This document shows, piece after piece, positions 24,706 through 32,937 of a stretch of DNA of 64,000 nt. The stretch is from Rhizobium sp. Root274 (GTDB taxonomy: Bacteria; Pseudomonadota; Alphaproteobacteria; Rhizobiales; Rhizobiaceae): positions 807,179-871,178 of the forward strand of contig NZ_LMJE01000001.1 of the NCBI RefSeq assembly GCF_001429245.1. Reading direction: 5' to 3'. Each line of letters opens with the position of its first letter. Position 1 is the stretch's first letter. The position numbers were made by a program, and so were the translations under genes. The notes below the pieces were generated by a model that saw only the letters and a program-made list of their open reading frames with translations, searched no databases and was not told the origin of the DNA.

Positions 24706-25593
24706 ATGGCCGTCGATACATCCGCCCGCACCCCCACATTCACCTATGTCGATGGCGACTGGTTTGCCGGCAATCCGCCGCTGATCGGACCCGTCTCGCA
24801 TGCGATGTGGCTGGGCTCGACGGTGTTCGACGGGGCGCGCTGGTTCGATGGCATCGCGCCTGATCTCGACCTGCATTGCGAGCGCGTCAACCGCTCGGCG
24901 GTCAATATGGGGCTGAAGCCGGTGGTGGAGGCGAAGGAAATCGAACGGCTGGCCTGGGAAGGGATTGGCAAGTTCGACGGCCGGACGGCGATCTATATCA
25001 AGCCGATGTATTGGGCCGAACATGGCCAGATGGGATCGGTGGTCGCGGCTGATCCGGAGTCGACGCGGTTCGCGCTTTGCCTGTTCGAAGCGCCAATGCA
25101 CACTGCCAAGCCCTCGTCGCTGACGGTTTCGCCCTTCCGCCGACCATCGCCGGAAACGGCGATGACCGAGGCGAAGACCGGCAGCCTCTATCCGAATTCC
25201 GGGCGCATGATCATAGAGGCCCGGTCACGCGGCTTCGACAATGCTCTGGTGCGCGACCTGAACGGCAATGTGGTGGAAACGGCTTCTTCCAACGTCTTCA
25301 TGGTGAAGGACGGTGTGGTTTTCACGCCCGCCGCCAACCGCACCTTCCTTGCCGGCATCACCCGTGCCCGGATCATCGGCCTGCTGCGCGGCGCCGGTTT
25401 CGACGTGCGCGAGGCGACGCTGTCGGTCGAGGACTTCATGAATGCCGACGAAATCTTCCAGACCGGCAATTATTCCAAGGTGGTGCCGGTGACGCGGCTC
25501 GATGATGCGCAGTTCCAGGAGGGGCCGGTGACGCGCAAGGCGCTCGACCTTTATATGGACTGGGCGAAATCCAGCCATGGGACGGATGGCTGA
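24706..25593 (+). CDS. ilvE: branched-chain amino acid aminotransferase-like, PLP fold type IV
   Basis: The 295-residue cytosolic transaminase is related to IlvE. The opening VDGDWFAGNPPLIGPVSH and HAMWLGSTVFDGARWF match the family. The PLP-binding Lys lies in EAKTGSLYPN, Glu in LNGNVVETASSNVFMV, and the phosphate-binding loop in FLAGITRARI. The start at 24706 has AGGAGA at 24693-24698; an ATG 78 bp earlier lacks a site. Side-chain specificity (branched-chain versus D-amino acid) is inferred only from overall similarity. Confidence 0.85.
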   Translation: MAVDTSARTPTFTYVDGDWFAGNPPLIGPVSHAMWLGSTVFDGARWFDGIAPDLDLHCERVNRSAVNMGLKPVVEAKEIERLAWEGIGKFDGRTAIYIKPMYWAEHGQMGSVVAADPESTRFALCLFEAPMHTAKPSSLTVSPFRRPSPETAMTEAKTGSLYPNSGRMIIEARSRGFDNALVRDLNGNVVETASSNVFMVKDGVVFTPAANRTFLAGITRARIIGLLRGAGFDVREATLSVEDFMNADEIFQTGNYSKVVPVTRLDDAQFQEGPVTRKALDLYMDWAKSSHGTDG

Positions 25594-25598
25594 TCGGG

Positions 25599-26375
25599 TC
25601 AGAAGCTCTTGGTCGAGGGCGGTTCCGTGCGGTCCTTCAGCCGGACGAAGCGGAAGCCGCGGGCCTTCAAGTCGAGGATGCCCTTGACCACGCCTTCGCC
25701 GGCCTCATGGGTCGGCTGGTTGATGTGCGAAATGATCACGTCGCCATCTTTCGCGCGGTGATATTGCCGCGCGACTCCCGCAGCGCCTAAAAGCGAGCCG
25801 CTGTCGCCATTGATCGAGTAACCCGCGACGCGGTACCCGAGCGACTGGATCTCTGCGATCGCGCTCGGGGTGTATTTGGCCGTTGCGCCACGAAACCAGA
25901 CGGGGTGTTCGCCGCCGGCAGCAACGATAGCCTCTGCCCCGCCCTCCACCTCTGCGGCAACTGCTTCGGAGGAGCCGGCTGTCTTGATGCCGAAGACGGT
26001 CATCGGAACGTCGATGGCAGGCACATGGTTTTCGCCGTGGTCCTCGATTTCGAAGAGATCGGGATTGGCGCGCATGACGGCGAAGGCGGCGGCATTGTGC
26101 TTCAGCCAGCGAGCCGTGACGAAGACGGTGGAGGGGATGCGGTTTTCGACCAGCGTGTCGAGGATGCGATCATCGACCTTGCCCATGCAGGCATCAAAGG
26201 TGAGCGCCACCGCCGGCCCTTCGCCCTTCACCTGCGCGATGGTGAGCTTGGGCTCGGTGAGGCGCGGCTTGGGAGACGCTGTCGAGGGCTTGGCCGGGGT
26301 CGGAGCTGCCGCACCAATCGAGGCCGCGCAGAAGAGAGCGAGGCTTAAAAACCTCAAGGGGGTCATCATCGTCAT
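25599..26375 (-). CDS. polysaccharide deacetylase family protein, exported
   Basis: The 258-residue protein begins with a signal peptide (MTMMTPLRFLSLALFCAASIG, cleaved near 25) followed by a Pro/Lys linker and a NodB-homology domain. The first motif is TFDA instead of TFDD, with HGENH for the metal-binding His pair and ISHINQP near the end, so the metal site is altered. It may deacetylate an envelope glycan or be a catalytically changed member. It is convergent with the aminotransferase, only 5 bp apart. The open frame continuing to 27299 is a shadow of ptrB. Confidence 0.85.
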   Translation of the reverse strand: MTMMTPLRFLSLALFCAASIGAAAPTPAKPSTASPKPRLTEPKLTIAQVKGEGPAVALTFDACMGKVDDRILDTLVENRIPSTVFVTARWLKHNAAAFAVMRANPDLFEIEDHGENHVPAIDVPMTVFGIKTAGSSEAVAAEVEGGAEAIVAAGGEHPVWFRGATAKYTPSAIAEIQSLGYRVAGYSINGDSGSLLGAAGVARQYHRAKDGDVIISHINQPTHEAGEGVVKGILDLKARGFRFVRLKDRTEPPSTKSF

Positions 26376-26513
26376 TCTCGTCTGCCTATCGTCCTGTCCT
26401 GCCGTCTGCAGCAAGCTGCACGGAACACTTGGCTTGAAGTCCCGCCGGGGCGGCTTTATCTCTGAAACCACACAGGCAGGCAATCTGCCTTGAATTGATA
26501 AAGCGAGAAAACC

Positions 26514-28622
26514 TTGTCCGTTTTTAGAAATCTGCCCGCAGCCCCCACTGTCGCCAAGAAGCCCGTCTCCGATACCCGCCATGGGATCACCAGAACAGAC
26601 GACTATGCCTGGCTGCGCGCCGACAACTGGCAGCAGATGTTCAAGGATACCTCGATCCTCGACCCCGAGATCCGCGCCTATCTGGAGGCGGAAAACACCT
26701 ATATGGACGCGGCGATGGCCGATACGGCCAAGCTGCAGACGACGCTCTTTGCCGAAATGAAAGGTCGCATCAAGGAAGACGATTCGTCGATCCCGATGAA
26801 GGACGGTCCTTTCGCCTATGGCTCGGCCTTCGTCACCGGCGGCGAGCAGCCGCGTTATTTCCGCATCCCGCGTGACGGCGACCCGAAGAACGAGGGCCTG
26901 CGCGAGCTGCTGCTCGACGGCGACAAGGAAGCTGAGGGCAAAGACTATTTCCGCCTCGCCGGCATCGACCACACGACCGACCATGCCTTCGGCATCTGGG
27001 GTTATGACGACAAGGGCTCGGAATATTTCACGCTTCGGGTGCGCGATCTCTCGACCAAGCAGGATCTCGACGACGTGCTTGAAAACACCGCCGGTGGCGG
27101 CGTGTGGGCGCCCGACGGCAAGAGCTTCTTCTATACCCTGCAGGACGAGAACCACCGGCCGTCCAAGGTGTTTCACCACATCATCGGTCAGCCGCAGTCG
27201 TCGGATCGCCTTGTCTACGAGGAGACGGATCCTGGCTTTTTCATGGGCGTCGGCGGCTCGCTGCTGGACGATGTCATCTATATCGACATCCATGACCATG
27301 AGACCTCGGAATATCGTCTGCTCTCGACCAAGGACCTGATGGCAGAACCCGTCCTAGTCGCCGAGCGCGAAGAGGGTGTGGAATATTCGATGACCGAGGG
27401 CGGTGACGTCTTCTACATCCTGACCAATGCCGATGGCGCCAAGGACTTCAAGATCGTCGAGGCACCGGTTTCGGCACCGGGCAAGGCCAACTGGAAAGAG
27501 CTGGTGCCGCATGAGCCGGGCCGGCTGATCCTCAACCACATGGCCTTTGCCCGCCATCTCGTCTGGCTGGAGCGCCGCGAAGGCCTGCCCGTGATCATGA
27601 TCCGCGACCGCAGATCAGGCGAGGAGCATTCGATCGCCTTTGCCGAGGAAGCCTATTCGCTGGGGCTGCAGGGGGCTGCCGAATACGACACCGATGTCAT
27701 CCGCTTCTCCTATTCGTCGATGACCACACCCTCGCAGCTCTTCGACTACAACATGGCGACGCGCGAGCGCACGCTGCTCAAGACCCAGGAAGTGCCGTCG
27801 GGACATAACCCTGAGGACTACATTACCCGCCGGGTCTTTGCCGAAGCGTATGACGGCGAGAAGGTGCCGGTCACGCTGCTCTACCGCCGCGATACGAAGC
27901 TCGACGGCTCCGCCCCCTGCCTGCTCTATGGCTACGGCGCCTATGGCATTACCATCCCCGCCGGCTTCAACACCAATTGCCTGTCGCTCGCCGATCGCGG
28001 CTTCGTCTATGCGATCGCCCATATCCGCGGTGGCAAGGATAAGGGCTTCTCCTGGTATGAAGACGGCAAGATGGAAAAGAAGGTCAATACCTTCAAGGAT
28101 TTCATCTCGGCTGCCGACCACCTGGTGAAAGAGCAGTTCACCTCCTACGACCGGATCATCGCCGAAGGCGGGTCTGCCGGCGGCATGCTGATGGGCGCGG
28201 TTGCCAATATGGCACCGGAAAAATTCGCCGGCATCATCGCCGCCGTGCCGTTTGTCGACGTGCTGAACACTATGCTCGACGACACCCTGCCCCTCACCCC
28301 GCCGGAATGGCCGGAATGGGGCAATCCGATCGAGTCAGAAGAGGAATATCGCTGGATCGCGGCCTATAGCCCCTACGACAATGTCGAGGCCAAGGCCTAT
28401 CCGCCGATCATCGCGCTTTCGGGCCTCACCGACCCGCGCGTGACCTATTGGGAACCGACCAAGTGGATCGCGAAGCTGCGGGACGCGGCGCCCGAGGCTG
28501 GGCCCTTCCTCTTGAAAACCAACATGGCCGCCGGCCATGGCGGTAAATCGGGACGTTTCCAGCGGCTGGAAGAGATCGCGTTTGAATATGCCTATGCGAT
28601 TAAGGTGGCGGGGAAGATGTAG
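26514..28622 (+). CDS. ptrB: oligopeptidase B (prolyl oligopeptidase family S9A)
   Basis: The 702-residue cytosolic serine peptidase cleaves short peptides after Arg or Lys. The N-terminal beta-propeller (residues about 1-420) opens with DTRHGITRTDDYAWLR. The alpha/beta-hydrolase domain has the nucleophile in GGSAGGMLMG, Asp in LTDPRV and His in AAGHGGKSGR. The start is a TTG at 26514 with a weak GAG upstream; no better ATG lies nearby. It is a single gene with its own promoter region of about 140 bp shared with the divergent deacetylase. Confidence 0.92.
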   Translation: MSVFRNLPAAPTVAKKPVSDTRHGITRTDDYAWLRADNWQQMFKDTSILDPEIRAYLEAENTYMDAAMADTAKLQTTLFAEMKGRIKEDDSSIPMKDGPFAYGSAFVTGGEQPRYFRIPRDGDPKNEGLRELLLDGDKEAEGKDYFRLAGIDHTTDHAFGIWGYDDKGSEYFTLRVRDLSTKQDLDDVLENTAGGGVWAPDGKSFFYTLQDENHRPSKVFHHIIGQPQSSDRLVYEETDPGFFMGVGGSLLDDVIYIDIHDHETSEYRLLSTKDLMAEPVLVAEREEGVEYSMTEGGDVFYILTNADGAKDFKIVEAPVSAPGKANWKELVPHEPGRLILNHMAFARHLVWLERREGLPVIMIRDRRSGEEHSIAFAEEAYSLGLQGAAEYDTDVIRFSYSSMTTPSQLFDYNMATRERTLLKTQEVPSGHNPEDYITRRVFAEAYDGEKVPVTLLYRRDTKLDGSAPCLLYGYGAYGITIPAGFNTNCLSLADRGFVYAIAHIRGGKDKGFSWYEDGKMEKKVNTFKDFISAADHLVKEQFTSYDRIIAEGGSAGGMLMGAVANMAPEKFAGIIAAVPFVDVLNTMLDDTLPLTPPEWPEWGNPIESEEEYRWIAAYSPYDNVEAKAYPPIIALSGLTDPRVTYWEPTKWIAKLRDAAPEAGPFLLKTNMAAGHGGKSGRFQRLEEIAFEYAYAIKVAGKM

Positions 28623-28796
28623 CGCCTTCCAGCTTTCTCGGCCATAGTTTCATACGGGCTTGTCACAACCGCATCGGCGGCACTGGGCAATCCCGTTTTT
28701 CGCTGTGATTCGCCGCACTACTTTTTGCCCCGCATTTCCGCAAGGCCCAATCCTCGTGACGCAGCGCGGGACGCAAGCCTCGCGCAAGGTTGAAAA

Positions 28797-28812
28797 GTTA
28801 ACAAAAGGTTAA
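28797..28812 (-). promoter_or_regulatory. CtrA-type box upstream of small protein gene
   Basis: The minus strand reads TTAACCTTTTGTTAAC, a full TTAA-N7-TTAAC match that differs from the minC box by one base. It ends 23 bp before the ATG at 28835. A further TTAACC follows at 28817. Confidence 0.65.
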
Positions 28813-28834
28813 TTCTTTAACCGAGGTCTCCGCC

Positions 28835-29149
28835 ATGAGGATCGAAAGCGGTCTCAGCAGCTATTCCTACCAAAGCCGTCATGTGCCGGGCACGGCGACT
28901 GTTGACGACGCTTCGTCGGAAACTGCGGCGACGTCTTCGGCACGGGCGACTGGCGCCAGCACCTTTTCGAGCACATTGCTGTCGAACCAGCTGGCTTCGG
29001 CGCTGTGGACGGTGGAAGGTGGCCGGAAGTCCGTCGTGTCGCTGAACAGCGCCCAGAGCGCCTACGAAGTGGGTGAGGCCACGCGGCTGCAAATGGTCGA
29101 AGCAGCCTACCGCGAATATGAAGACCCGACGGTCTACGACGAATTCTAA
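28835..29149 (+). CDS. small conserved hypothetical protein
   Basis: The 104-residue protein is not recognised. It is Ser/Thr/Ala-rich, without a signal peptide, membrane helix or Cys. The N-terminal half looks disordered and the C-terminal third (YEVGEATRLQMVEAAYREYED) helical. The start (MRIESGLSSYSYQ) resembles small flagellum- or cell-cycle-associated rhizobial proteins, but this is only an impression. A CtrA-type box upstream and a strong terminator downstream show it is a separate transcription unit. Confidence 0.7.
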   Translation: MRIESGLSSYSYQSRHVPGTATVDDASSETAATSSARATGASTFSSTLLSNQLASALWTVEGGRKSVVSLNSAQSAYEVGEATRLQMVEAAYREYEDPTVYDEF

Positions 29150-29165
29150 GGTTGCGATGCGGAGA

Positions 29166-29203
29166 TAAAGGCCGGCCGGCATGATGCCGCGCCGGCCTTT
29201 TTC
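29166..29203. terminator. bidirectional terminator
   Basis: GGCCGGC (29170-29176) and GCCGGCC (29191-29197), with an inner CGGCATGATGCCG stem, are followed by TTTTTCTG on the plus strand and CTTTATC on the minus strand. Confidence 0.88.
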
Positions 29204-29222
29204 TGTCTTGCTCAGAGGCGTA

Positions 29223-29942
29223 TCAGCGATGGGTGTGACCCGGATGGTCATCGGCATCGTGGTTATGGGCGTGGCTGTGCCCCTGATCTGCGGCAGAGCC
29301 GCAGCAGCTCGCACTCAGGGTCAGGGGCTCGCCCTCTTTCCACTCTGCATAACTCTGCGAGAGAATCTGGACCGACGAATAGAGAAACAGCCCCGCCATG
29401 ATGGCCGCCACGATCAGGTCCGGCCAGGCGGTCGCCGTTCCCCAGACGCCGAGAGCTGCGATCATGACGATGACATTGCCGATCGCATCATTGCGCGAGC
29501 AGAGCCAGACGGAGCGGACATTGGCATCACCGTCCTTGTAACTCATCAGCAGCAGGACACTGGCGAGGTTTGCCGCGAGCGCCAGGAAACCGATGACTCC
29601 CATGATCGGCGCTTCCGGCACGCCTTGGTAAAAGACGCGGTAGAGCGTCGAGCCGAAGACCCAGAGCCCCATCAGGAAGAGGCTTCCGCCCTTGGCGGCG
29701 GCGGCGATGCTACGGGTCTTTAAGGACGCGCCGATGACGGCGAGCGAGATGCCATAGGTGACGGCATCGGCGAAGAAATCCAGCGCGTCTGCCTGCAGCG
29801 CCTGGGAGCGGGCGAGCTGACCGGCCGTCATTTCGACTATGAACATGGCAGCATTGATAGCGATTACCGTCCACAGACGCCGCTTGTAGGTGTCGGACAT
29901 GCCGTCGAAGGGGGCATGGTCATGGCCGCAGGAAGCACTCAT
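29223..29942 (-). CDS. CDF-type cation transporter, Zn/Cd/Pb type
   Basis: This 239-residue membrane protein has six predicted helices. Metal-site residues lie in TM2 (LQADALDFFADAVTYG) and TM5 (CSRNDAIGNVIVM), where the usual HxxxD is replaced by NDxxxN. The cytosolic dimer domain of larger CDF proteins is absent, and instead a Cys/His-rich tail (SASCCGSAADQGHSHAHNH...) ends the protein. It is divergent from a MerR regulator across a stretched promoter, as in metal-efflux systems. The start at 29942 is chosen because the extra upstream residues would overlap the promoter. Confidence 0.85.
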   Translation of the reverse strand: MSASCGHDHAPFDGMSDTYKRRLWTVIAINAAMFIVEMTAGQLARSQALQADALDFFADAVTYGISLAVIGASLKTRSIAAAAKGGSLFLMGLWVFGSTLYRVFYQGVPEAPIMGVIGFLALAANLASVLLLMSYKDGDANVRSVWLCSRNDAIGNVIVMIAALGVWGTATAWPDLIVAAIMAGLFLYSSVQILSQSYAEWKEGEPLTLSASCCGSAADQGHSHAHNHDADDHPGHTHR

Positions 29943-29981
29943 TCGTCTTGATCCTTCACGTCTTGATCTGGTCACGAAGCA

Positions 29982-30012
29982 GTCTTACGATCTCTAGTGA
30001 CTAGAGGTTCAA
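29982..30012 (-). promoter_or_regulatory. MerR-type metal promoter with 19-bp spacer
   Basis: On the minus strand TTGAAC (30007-30012) and TAAGAC (29982-29987) are separated by 19 bp. The spacer holds the inverted repeat CTCTAGT-C-ACTAGAG (29992-30006). An over-long spacer with a central dyad is the hallmark of MerR/ZntR/CadR activation of an efflux gene. Confidence 0.82.
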
Positions 30013-30026
30013 GAGGAAATTTCGCG

Positions 30027-30440
30027 ATGTATGCGATTGGAGACCTTTCGCGGCGGACCGGGGTTAAGGTGCCGACCATCCGCTATTACGAGCAGATGGG
30101 CCTGATTTCCGCGCCCGACCGCACCGAGGGCAACCAGCGGCGTTACGAGAAGGCCGATCTCGAGCGGCTTGCCTTCATCCGCCATGCGCGTGACCTCGGC
30201 TTTCCGATCGAGGCGATCCGCGAGTTGTTGACGCTCAGCCGGCATCCGGAAGAGCCCTGCGGGGCTGCCGACCGGATCGCCCGGGAGCAGCTGGACGAGG
30301 TGCGGGAGAAGATCGCCAAGCTGAAGAAGCTTGAGGAGGAGTTGTCGCGCATCGTCTCCCATTGCGGAAACCATACGATCGGCGACTGCTATGTGATTCA
30401 GGCGCTGGCCGACCACGGGCTTTGCGAACACGAGCACTGA
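30027..30440 (+). CDS. MerR-family metal-responsive regulator
   Basis: The 137-residue protein has an N-terminal winged HTH (YAIGDLSRRTGVKVPTIRYYE, residues 2-22), a dimer helix and a C-terminal metal loop HCGNHTIGDC with Cys113, His116 and Cys121. Further Cys lie at 78 and 133. The loop resembles ZntR but with one Cys where ZntR has two. It probably activates the divergent CDF transporter. AGAGGAAA precedes the ATG at 30027. The cupin gene follows after 12 bp. Confidence 0.88.
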   Translation: MYAIGDLSRRTGVKVPTIRYYEQMGLISAPDRTEGNQRRYEKADLERLAFIRHARDLGFPIEAIRELLTLSRHPEEPCGAADRIAREQLDEVREKIAKLKKLEEELSRIVSHCGNHTIGDCYVIQALADHGLCEHEH

Positions 30441-30452
30441 AGGATAAGCGTC

Positions 30453-30911
30453 ATGCCGGTGATCCGACAGAATGAGGCACCGCTGGAGACGTGGAGCGGC
30501 ACGGGTGTGAATGCCGGGCTCGGCCCTTACGAGGCTCGTCTGCTCTCCGATGCCGGCGGCCTAACGCAGTTTGGCGCCTTCGTCGAGACTTTGATGCCAG
30601 GCGCCATGTCCTCGCACAAACACTGGCACGAGCAGGAGGACGAGTTCGTCTATGTGCTCTCAGGCCGCGTGACGCTGAACGAAGGGGAGGCGCTGACCGA
30701 GATGTTGCCGGGGGATGCGGCGACCTTCAAGGCGGGCGTCGCGGTGGGGCATCGGCTGGAGAACAGATCGGATCAGCCGGTGATCTATCTGGTGGTGGGT
30801 ACGCGCTCGCCGGATGATGTGGTGCACTATACGGACAAGGATCTGCTTTTGACCAAGGTGGGGTTCGAGAAACGGCTGACGACGAAGGCGGGGGTGAGGG
30901 TCGAGCGGTGA
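30453..30911 (+). CDS. cupin domain protein
   Basis: The 152-residue single-domain cupin has a metal-site motif HKHWHEQEDEFVYVLSGRV (about residues 50-68) and the second motif GVAVGHRLENRSDQP. Function cannot be assigned; such proteins range from dioxygenases and isomerases to sensors. It lies 12 bp behind the MerR gene and is probably co-transcribed, so its expression may be tied to metal stress. Confidence 0.85.
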   Translation: MPVIRQNEAPLETWSGTGVNAGLGPYEARLLSDAGGLTQFGAFVETLMPGAMSSHKHWHEQEDEFVYVLSGRVTLNEGEALTEMLPGDAATFKAGVAVGHRLENRSDQPVIYLVVGTRSPDDVVHYTDKDLLLTKVGFEKRLTTKAGVRVER

Positions 30912-30920
30912 GCGGTGTGA

Positions 30921-31283
30921 TCAGGCTGCCGACTTGATCTCGAATTCGAAGTGAATTCGGTCATACGGAAATATCACCCCACCACCGTCAGCCTTGTCGA
31001 TGACGCCGCTTTTCAACAGCGTCTCAAGATCGGCATGAACGGCTTTGAAATCCCGGCCTATCCGGCGCGCAACCTCACGCATCGGCATCGCCCCCTGCCC
31101 TGTCATCGCCGTCACAATCTCCAACCGCTTGGGGGTCAGCACCTTGTGCATCATCTCCCAGGACGGAAAGCTGAGGCTAAACTCGCCAACCGTGTTATCC
31201 CCCGCTTCCGCTGCCTTCAGAAGGTCAGCGACGGTCGCCATTGTCTGGTCGAGACTCTCGATCTTCACCTTCAGGGTTGTCAT
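30921..31283 (-). CDS. HTH antitoxin/regulator, partner of TumE-like toxin
   Basis: The 120-residue protein has a C-terminal winged helix-turn-helix (PKRLEIVTAMTGQGAMPMREVARRIGRDFKAVH, about residues 52-85) of the type often labelled 'HVO_A0114 family putative DNA-binding protein'. Such genes commonly sit next to DUF6516/TumE proteins as antitoxin TumA-like partners. Its start lies inside the upstream gene, with 59 bp of overlap, so the pair is tightly coupled. Confidence 0.78.
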   Translation of the reverse strand: MTTLKVKIESLDQTMATVADLLKAAEAGDNTVGEFSLSFPSWEMMHKVLTPKRLEIVTAMTGQGAMPMREVARRIGRDFKAVHADLETLLKSGVIDKADGGGVIFPYDRIHFEFEIKSAA

Positions 31284-31563
31284 ACAACCATCCTTTCACA
31301 TCACTCAGAAAATCTGCGGTCAGAGCGTCTGTGCCAGTAAAAGCATAGGCCGCCTCTGTTGACCCGAAGTGTCTGCGGTCTCCCTTACCGGCTTCGTTCT
31401 CGTAGCGCAGAACGCATACCCCGTTGGCGATCAATGCGAGGCTGTATTTGAAGGCGTGGATGCTTCCGCGAACAGATGTTGGCACCCGCCAAATCACGAT
31501 CTCAACGAAAACGTCGGATCTAACAAAGCTGCGCAACCTGCGGACCAGTGTCGCCTTTGCCAT
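31225..31563 (-). CDS. DUF6516/TumE-type toxin
   Basis: The 112-residue protein shows the DUF6516 pattern: a short basic start, a strand-rich core (VFVEIVIWRVPTSVRGSIHAFKYSLALI) and CVLRYENEAGKGDRRHFG, where KGDHRH is the conserved family motif. TumE proteins are toxins of TA modules, probably ribonucleases. The start at 31563 is chosen for family fit, since upstream residues run through the operator. It is the first gene of the pair. Confidence 0.78.
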   Translation of the reverse strand: MAKATLVRRLRSFVRSDVFVEIVIWRVPTSVRGSIHAFKYSLALIANGVCVLRYENEAGKGDRRHFGSTEAAYAFTGTDALTADFLSDVKGWLYDNPEGEDRESRPDNGDRR

Positions 31564-31578
31564 CACATTCTCACAGCG

Positions 31579-31602
31579 GTTGATGGAGTTTACTCCATCA
31601 AC
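31579..31602. promoter_or_regulatory. operator of the TumE-type module
   Basis: GTTGATGGAGT-TT-ACTCCATCAAC is a perfect 11-bp inverted repeat with a 2-bp centre, 16 bp upstream of the toxin ATG. It fits autoregulation by the HTH antitoxin. Confidence 0.75.
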
Positions 31603-31635
31603 AACACTAGGGAAAGCCCCCGTTGACAATCGATT

Positions 31636-31775
31636 AAAACAGGCGCATCAAACGCGCCATGATCGACATCCGCGCAAACATCACCTGCACGTATTTTTGG
31701 GCCTACCGGTAACCGGCGGCCCGACAAGATCATATTGTCAACAGGCCGCCGTCAGGCGGCCTTGTTGTTTTCCAG
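31636..31775 (+). ncRNA. candidate small RNA or long GNAT leader
   Basis: A TTGACA at 31623-31628 precedes several hairpins: GGCGC-ATCAAAC-GCGCC (31642-31658), CCGG-TAA-CCGG near 31710, and a GC-rich terminator-like stem at 31744-31761 followed by TTGTTGTTTT. No open frame with a ribosome site lies inside. The -10 is not clear, so this may equally be the attenuated leader of the next gene. Confidence 0.3.
31743..31772 (+). terminator. terminator-like hairpin upstream of GNAT gene
   Basis: GGCCGCC-GTCA-GGCGGCC followed by TTGTTGTTTT. No plus-strand gene ends here, so it would stop a short leader or small RNA. Confidence 0.6.
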
Positions 31776-31821
31776 ACGACTTTCCCCCTGACGGCGCAGA
31801 GCAAGCAAAAGGGAAAGTAAC

Positions 31822-32310
31822 ATGACCGAAGACACCGACATCACCCTGCCCCGCCCGCCCGTGATCGCCATTCGTCACGCAAAGCCGCGCGACCTGCCGG
31901 ACCTGAACGCGATGATCGCGGCGCTGGCCCAGCATCATGGCGATGCCTCAGCGATGACGCCGGAGAAGCTGGAACGCGATCTGTTCGGCCCGATGCCGTG
32001 GATCCAGGCGCTGGTCGCCGATGACGGCCAGGGCCTGATCGGATACGCCATTCTGGTGCCGCTCTACAGAGCGCAGGAAGGCAAGCGCGGCATGGATCTA
32101 CACCACCTCTTCGTGCGCGACGGCCAGCGCGGCAATGGCATCGGCCAACATCTGGTCGATCGGGCCCGCGAGATCGCCCGTCAAGCCGGTTGTGACTTCC
32201 TGTCGGTTTCGGCTGCCACCGGCAATGTCGCCGCGCACCGCTTCTACGAGAACATGGATTTCGTGCCGCGCCCGGTCACCGGGATGCGCTACCTGCATGC
32301 GTTGAACTAA
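31822..32310 (+). CDS. GNAT-family N-acetyltransferase
   Basis: The 162-residue enzyme transfers acetyl from acetyl-CoA. The core strand HHLFVRDGQRGNGIGQHLVDRA carries the acetyl-CoA pyrophosphate loop (RGNGIGQ), and the C-terminal motif B (AATGNVAAHRFYENMDF) is typical. The substrate is unknown; the shape is of the diamine/SSAT-like group. It is followed after 32 bp by a DJ-1-like gene. Confidence 0.88.
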   Translation: MTEDTDITLPRPPVIAIRHAKPRDLPDLNAMIAALAQHHGDASAMTPEKLERDLFGPMPWIQALVADDGQGLIGYAILVPLYRAQEGKRGMDLHHLFVRDGQRGNGIGQHLVDRAREIARQAGCDFLSVSAATGNVAAHRFYENMDFVPRPVTGMRYLHALN

Positions 32311-32342
32311 GCACTCTTTTGCGCTCGGGACGGAGACTGGAC

Positions 32343-32912
32343 ATGACACGCATTGCCATTGCCCTGCAGAACGACTTCGCCGATTGGGAGCCCGCACTTT
32401 TGATGGCGGCGGCCCGCTATTATCTGAACTGCGACGTCGTGACCGCCTCGCCGGATGGCGCGTCCGTCGTCTCGATGGGCGGGCTGAAGGTGACGCCCGA
32501 TATCGGCTATGATGCAATCGACGCCGAGACGTTCGACGCACTGGTCATTCCGGGAGGTTCTGCCTGGGAAAAGGGTATCGCTTACGACTTCACGGCGCTT
32601 GCGACGGCATTCCACGACAAGGGCAAGGTTCTCGGCGGGATCTGTGCGGCGGCCAGTGCGCTTGCCGCAACCGGGGTGCTGAACACCGTCGCCCATACCG
32701 GCAACGCGCTCGCCTCGCATCAGCGATACCCTGGCTATCAAGGGGCTGCGCATTATCGCGACCAGGCGCCTGCCGTGCGCGACGGCGGTATTGTCACGGC
32801 TGCGGGATCGTCGCCCGATACATTTGCGATCGAGGTGTTGAAGGCGCTTGACCTCTACGGACCGGAGGCCGAAGCCGAGCTTTCCACCTTTGCGGCCGAG
32901 CATCGCGGGTGA
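32343..32912 (+). CDS. DJ-1/PfpI family protein
   Basis: The 189-residue protein has the class-I glutamine-amidotransferase-like fold with the nucleophile elbow GGICAAASAL (Cys near 102) and LVIPGGSAWEKG. Members act as glyoxalases, deglycases or chaperone-like proteins; YajL/YdeA-like would be the broad label. The ATG at 32343 is preferred over an upstream in-frame ATG by family length. It is probably co-transcribed with the GNAT gene. Confidence 0.86.
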   Translation: MTRIAIALQNDFADWEPALLMAAARYYLNCDVVTASPDGASVVSMGGLKVTPDIGYDAIDAETFDALVIPGGSAWEKGIAYDFTALATAFHDKGKVLGGICAAASALAATGVLNTVAHTGNALASHQRYPGYQGAAHYRDQAPAVRDGGIVTAAGSSPDTFAIEVLKALDLYGPEAEAELSTFAAEHRG

Positions 32913-32937
32913 CGATGCCGGGCTTACCGGTCGTTCG

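Noticed and set aside
25599..27299. A long extension of the polysaccharide deacetylase frame into ptrB
   Set aside because: The signal peptide at 26375 marks the true start; the rest is antisense to ptrB.
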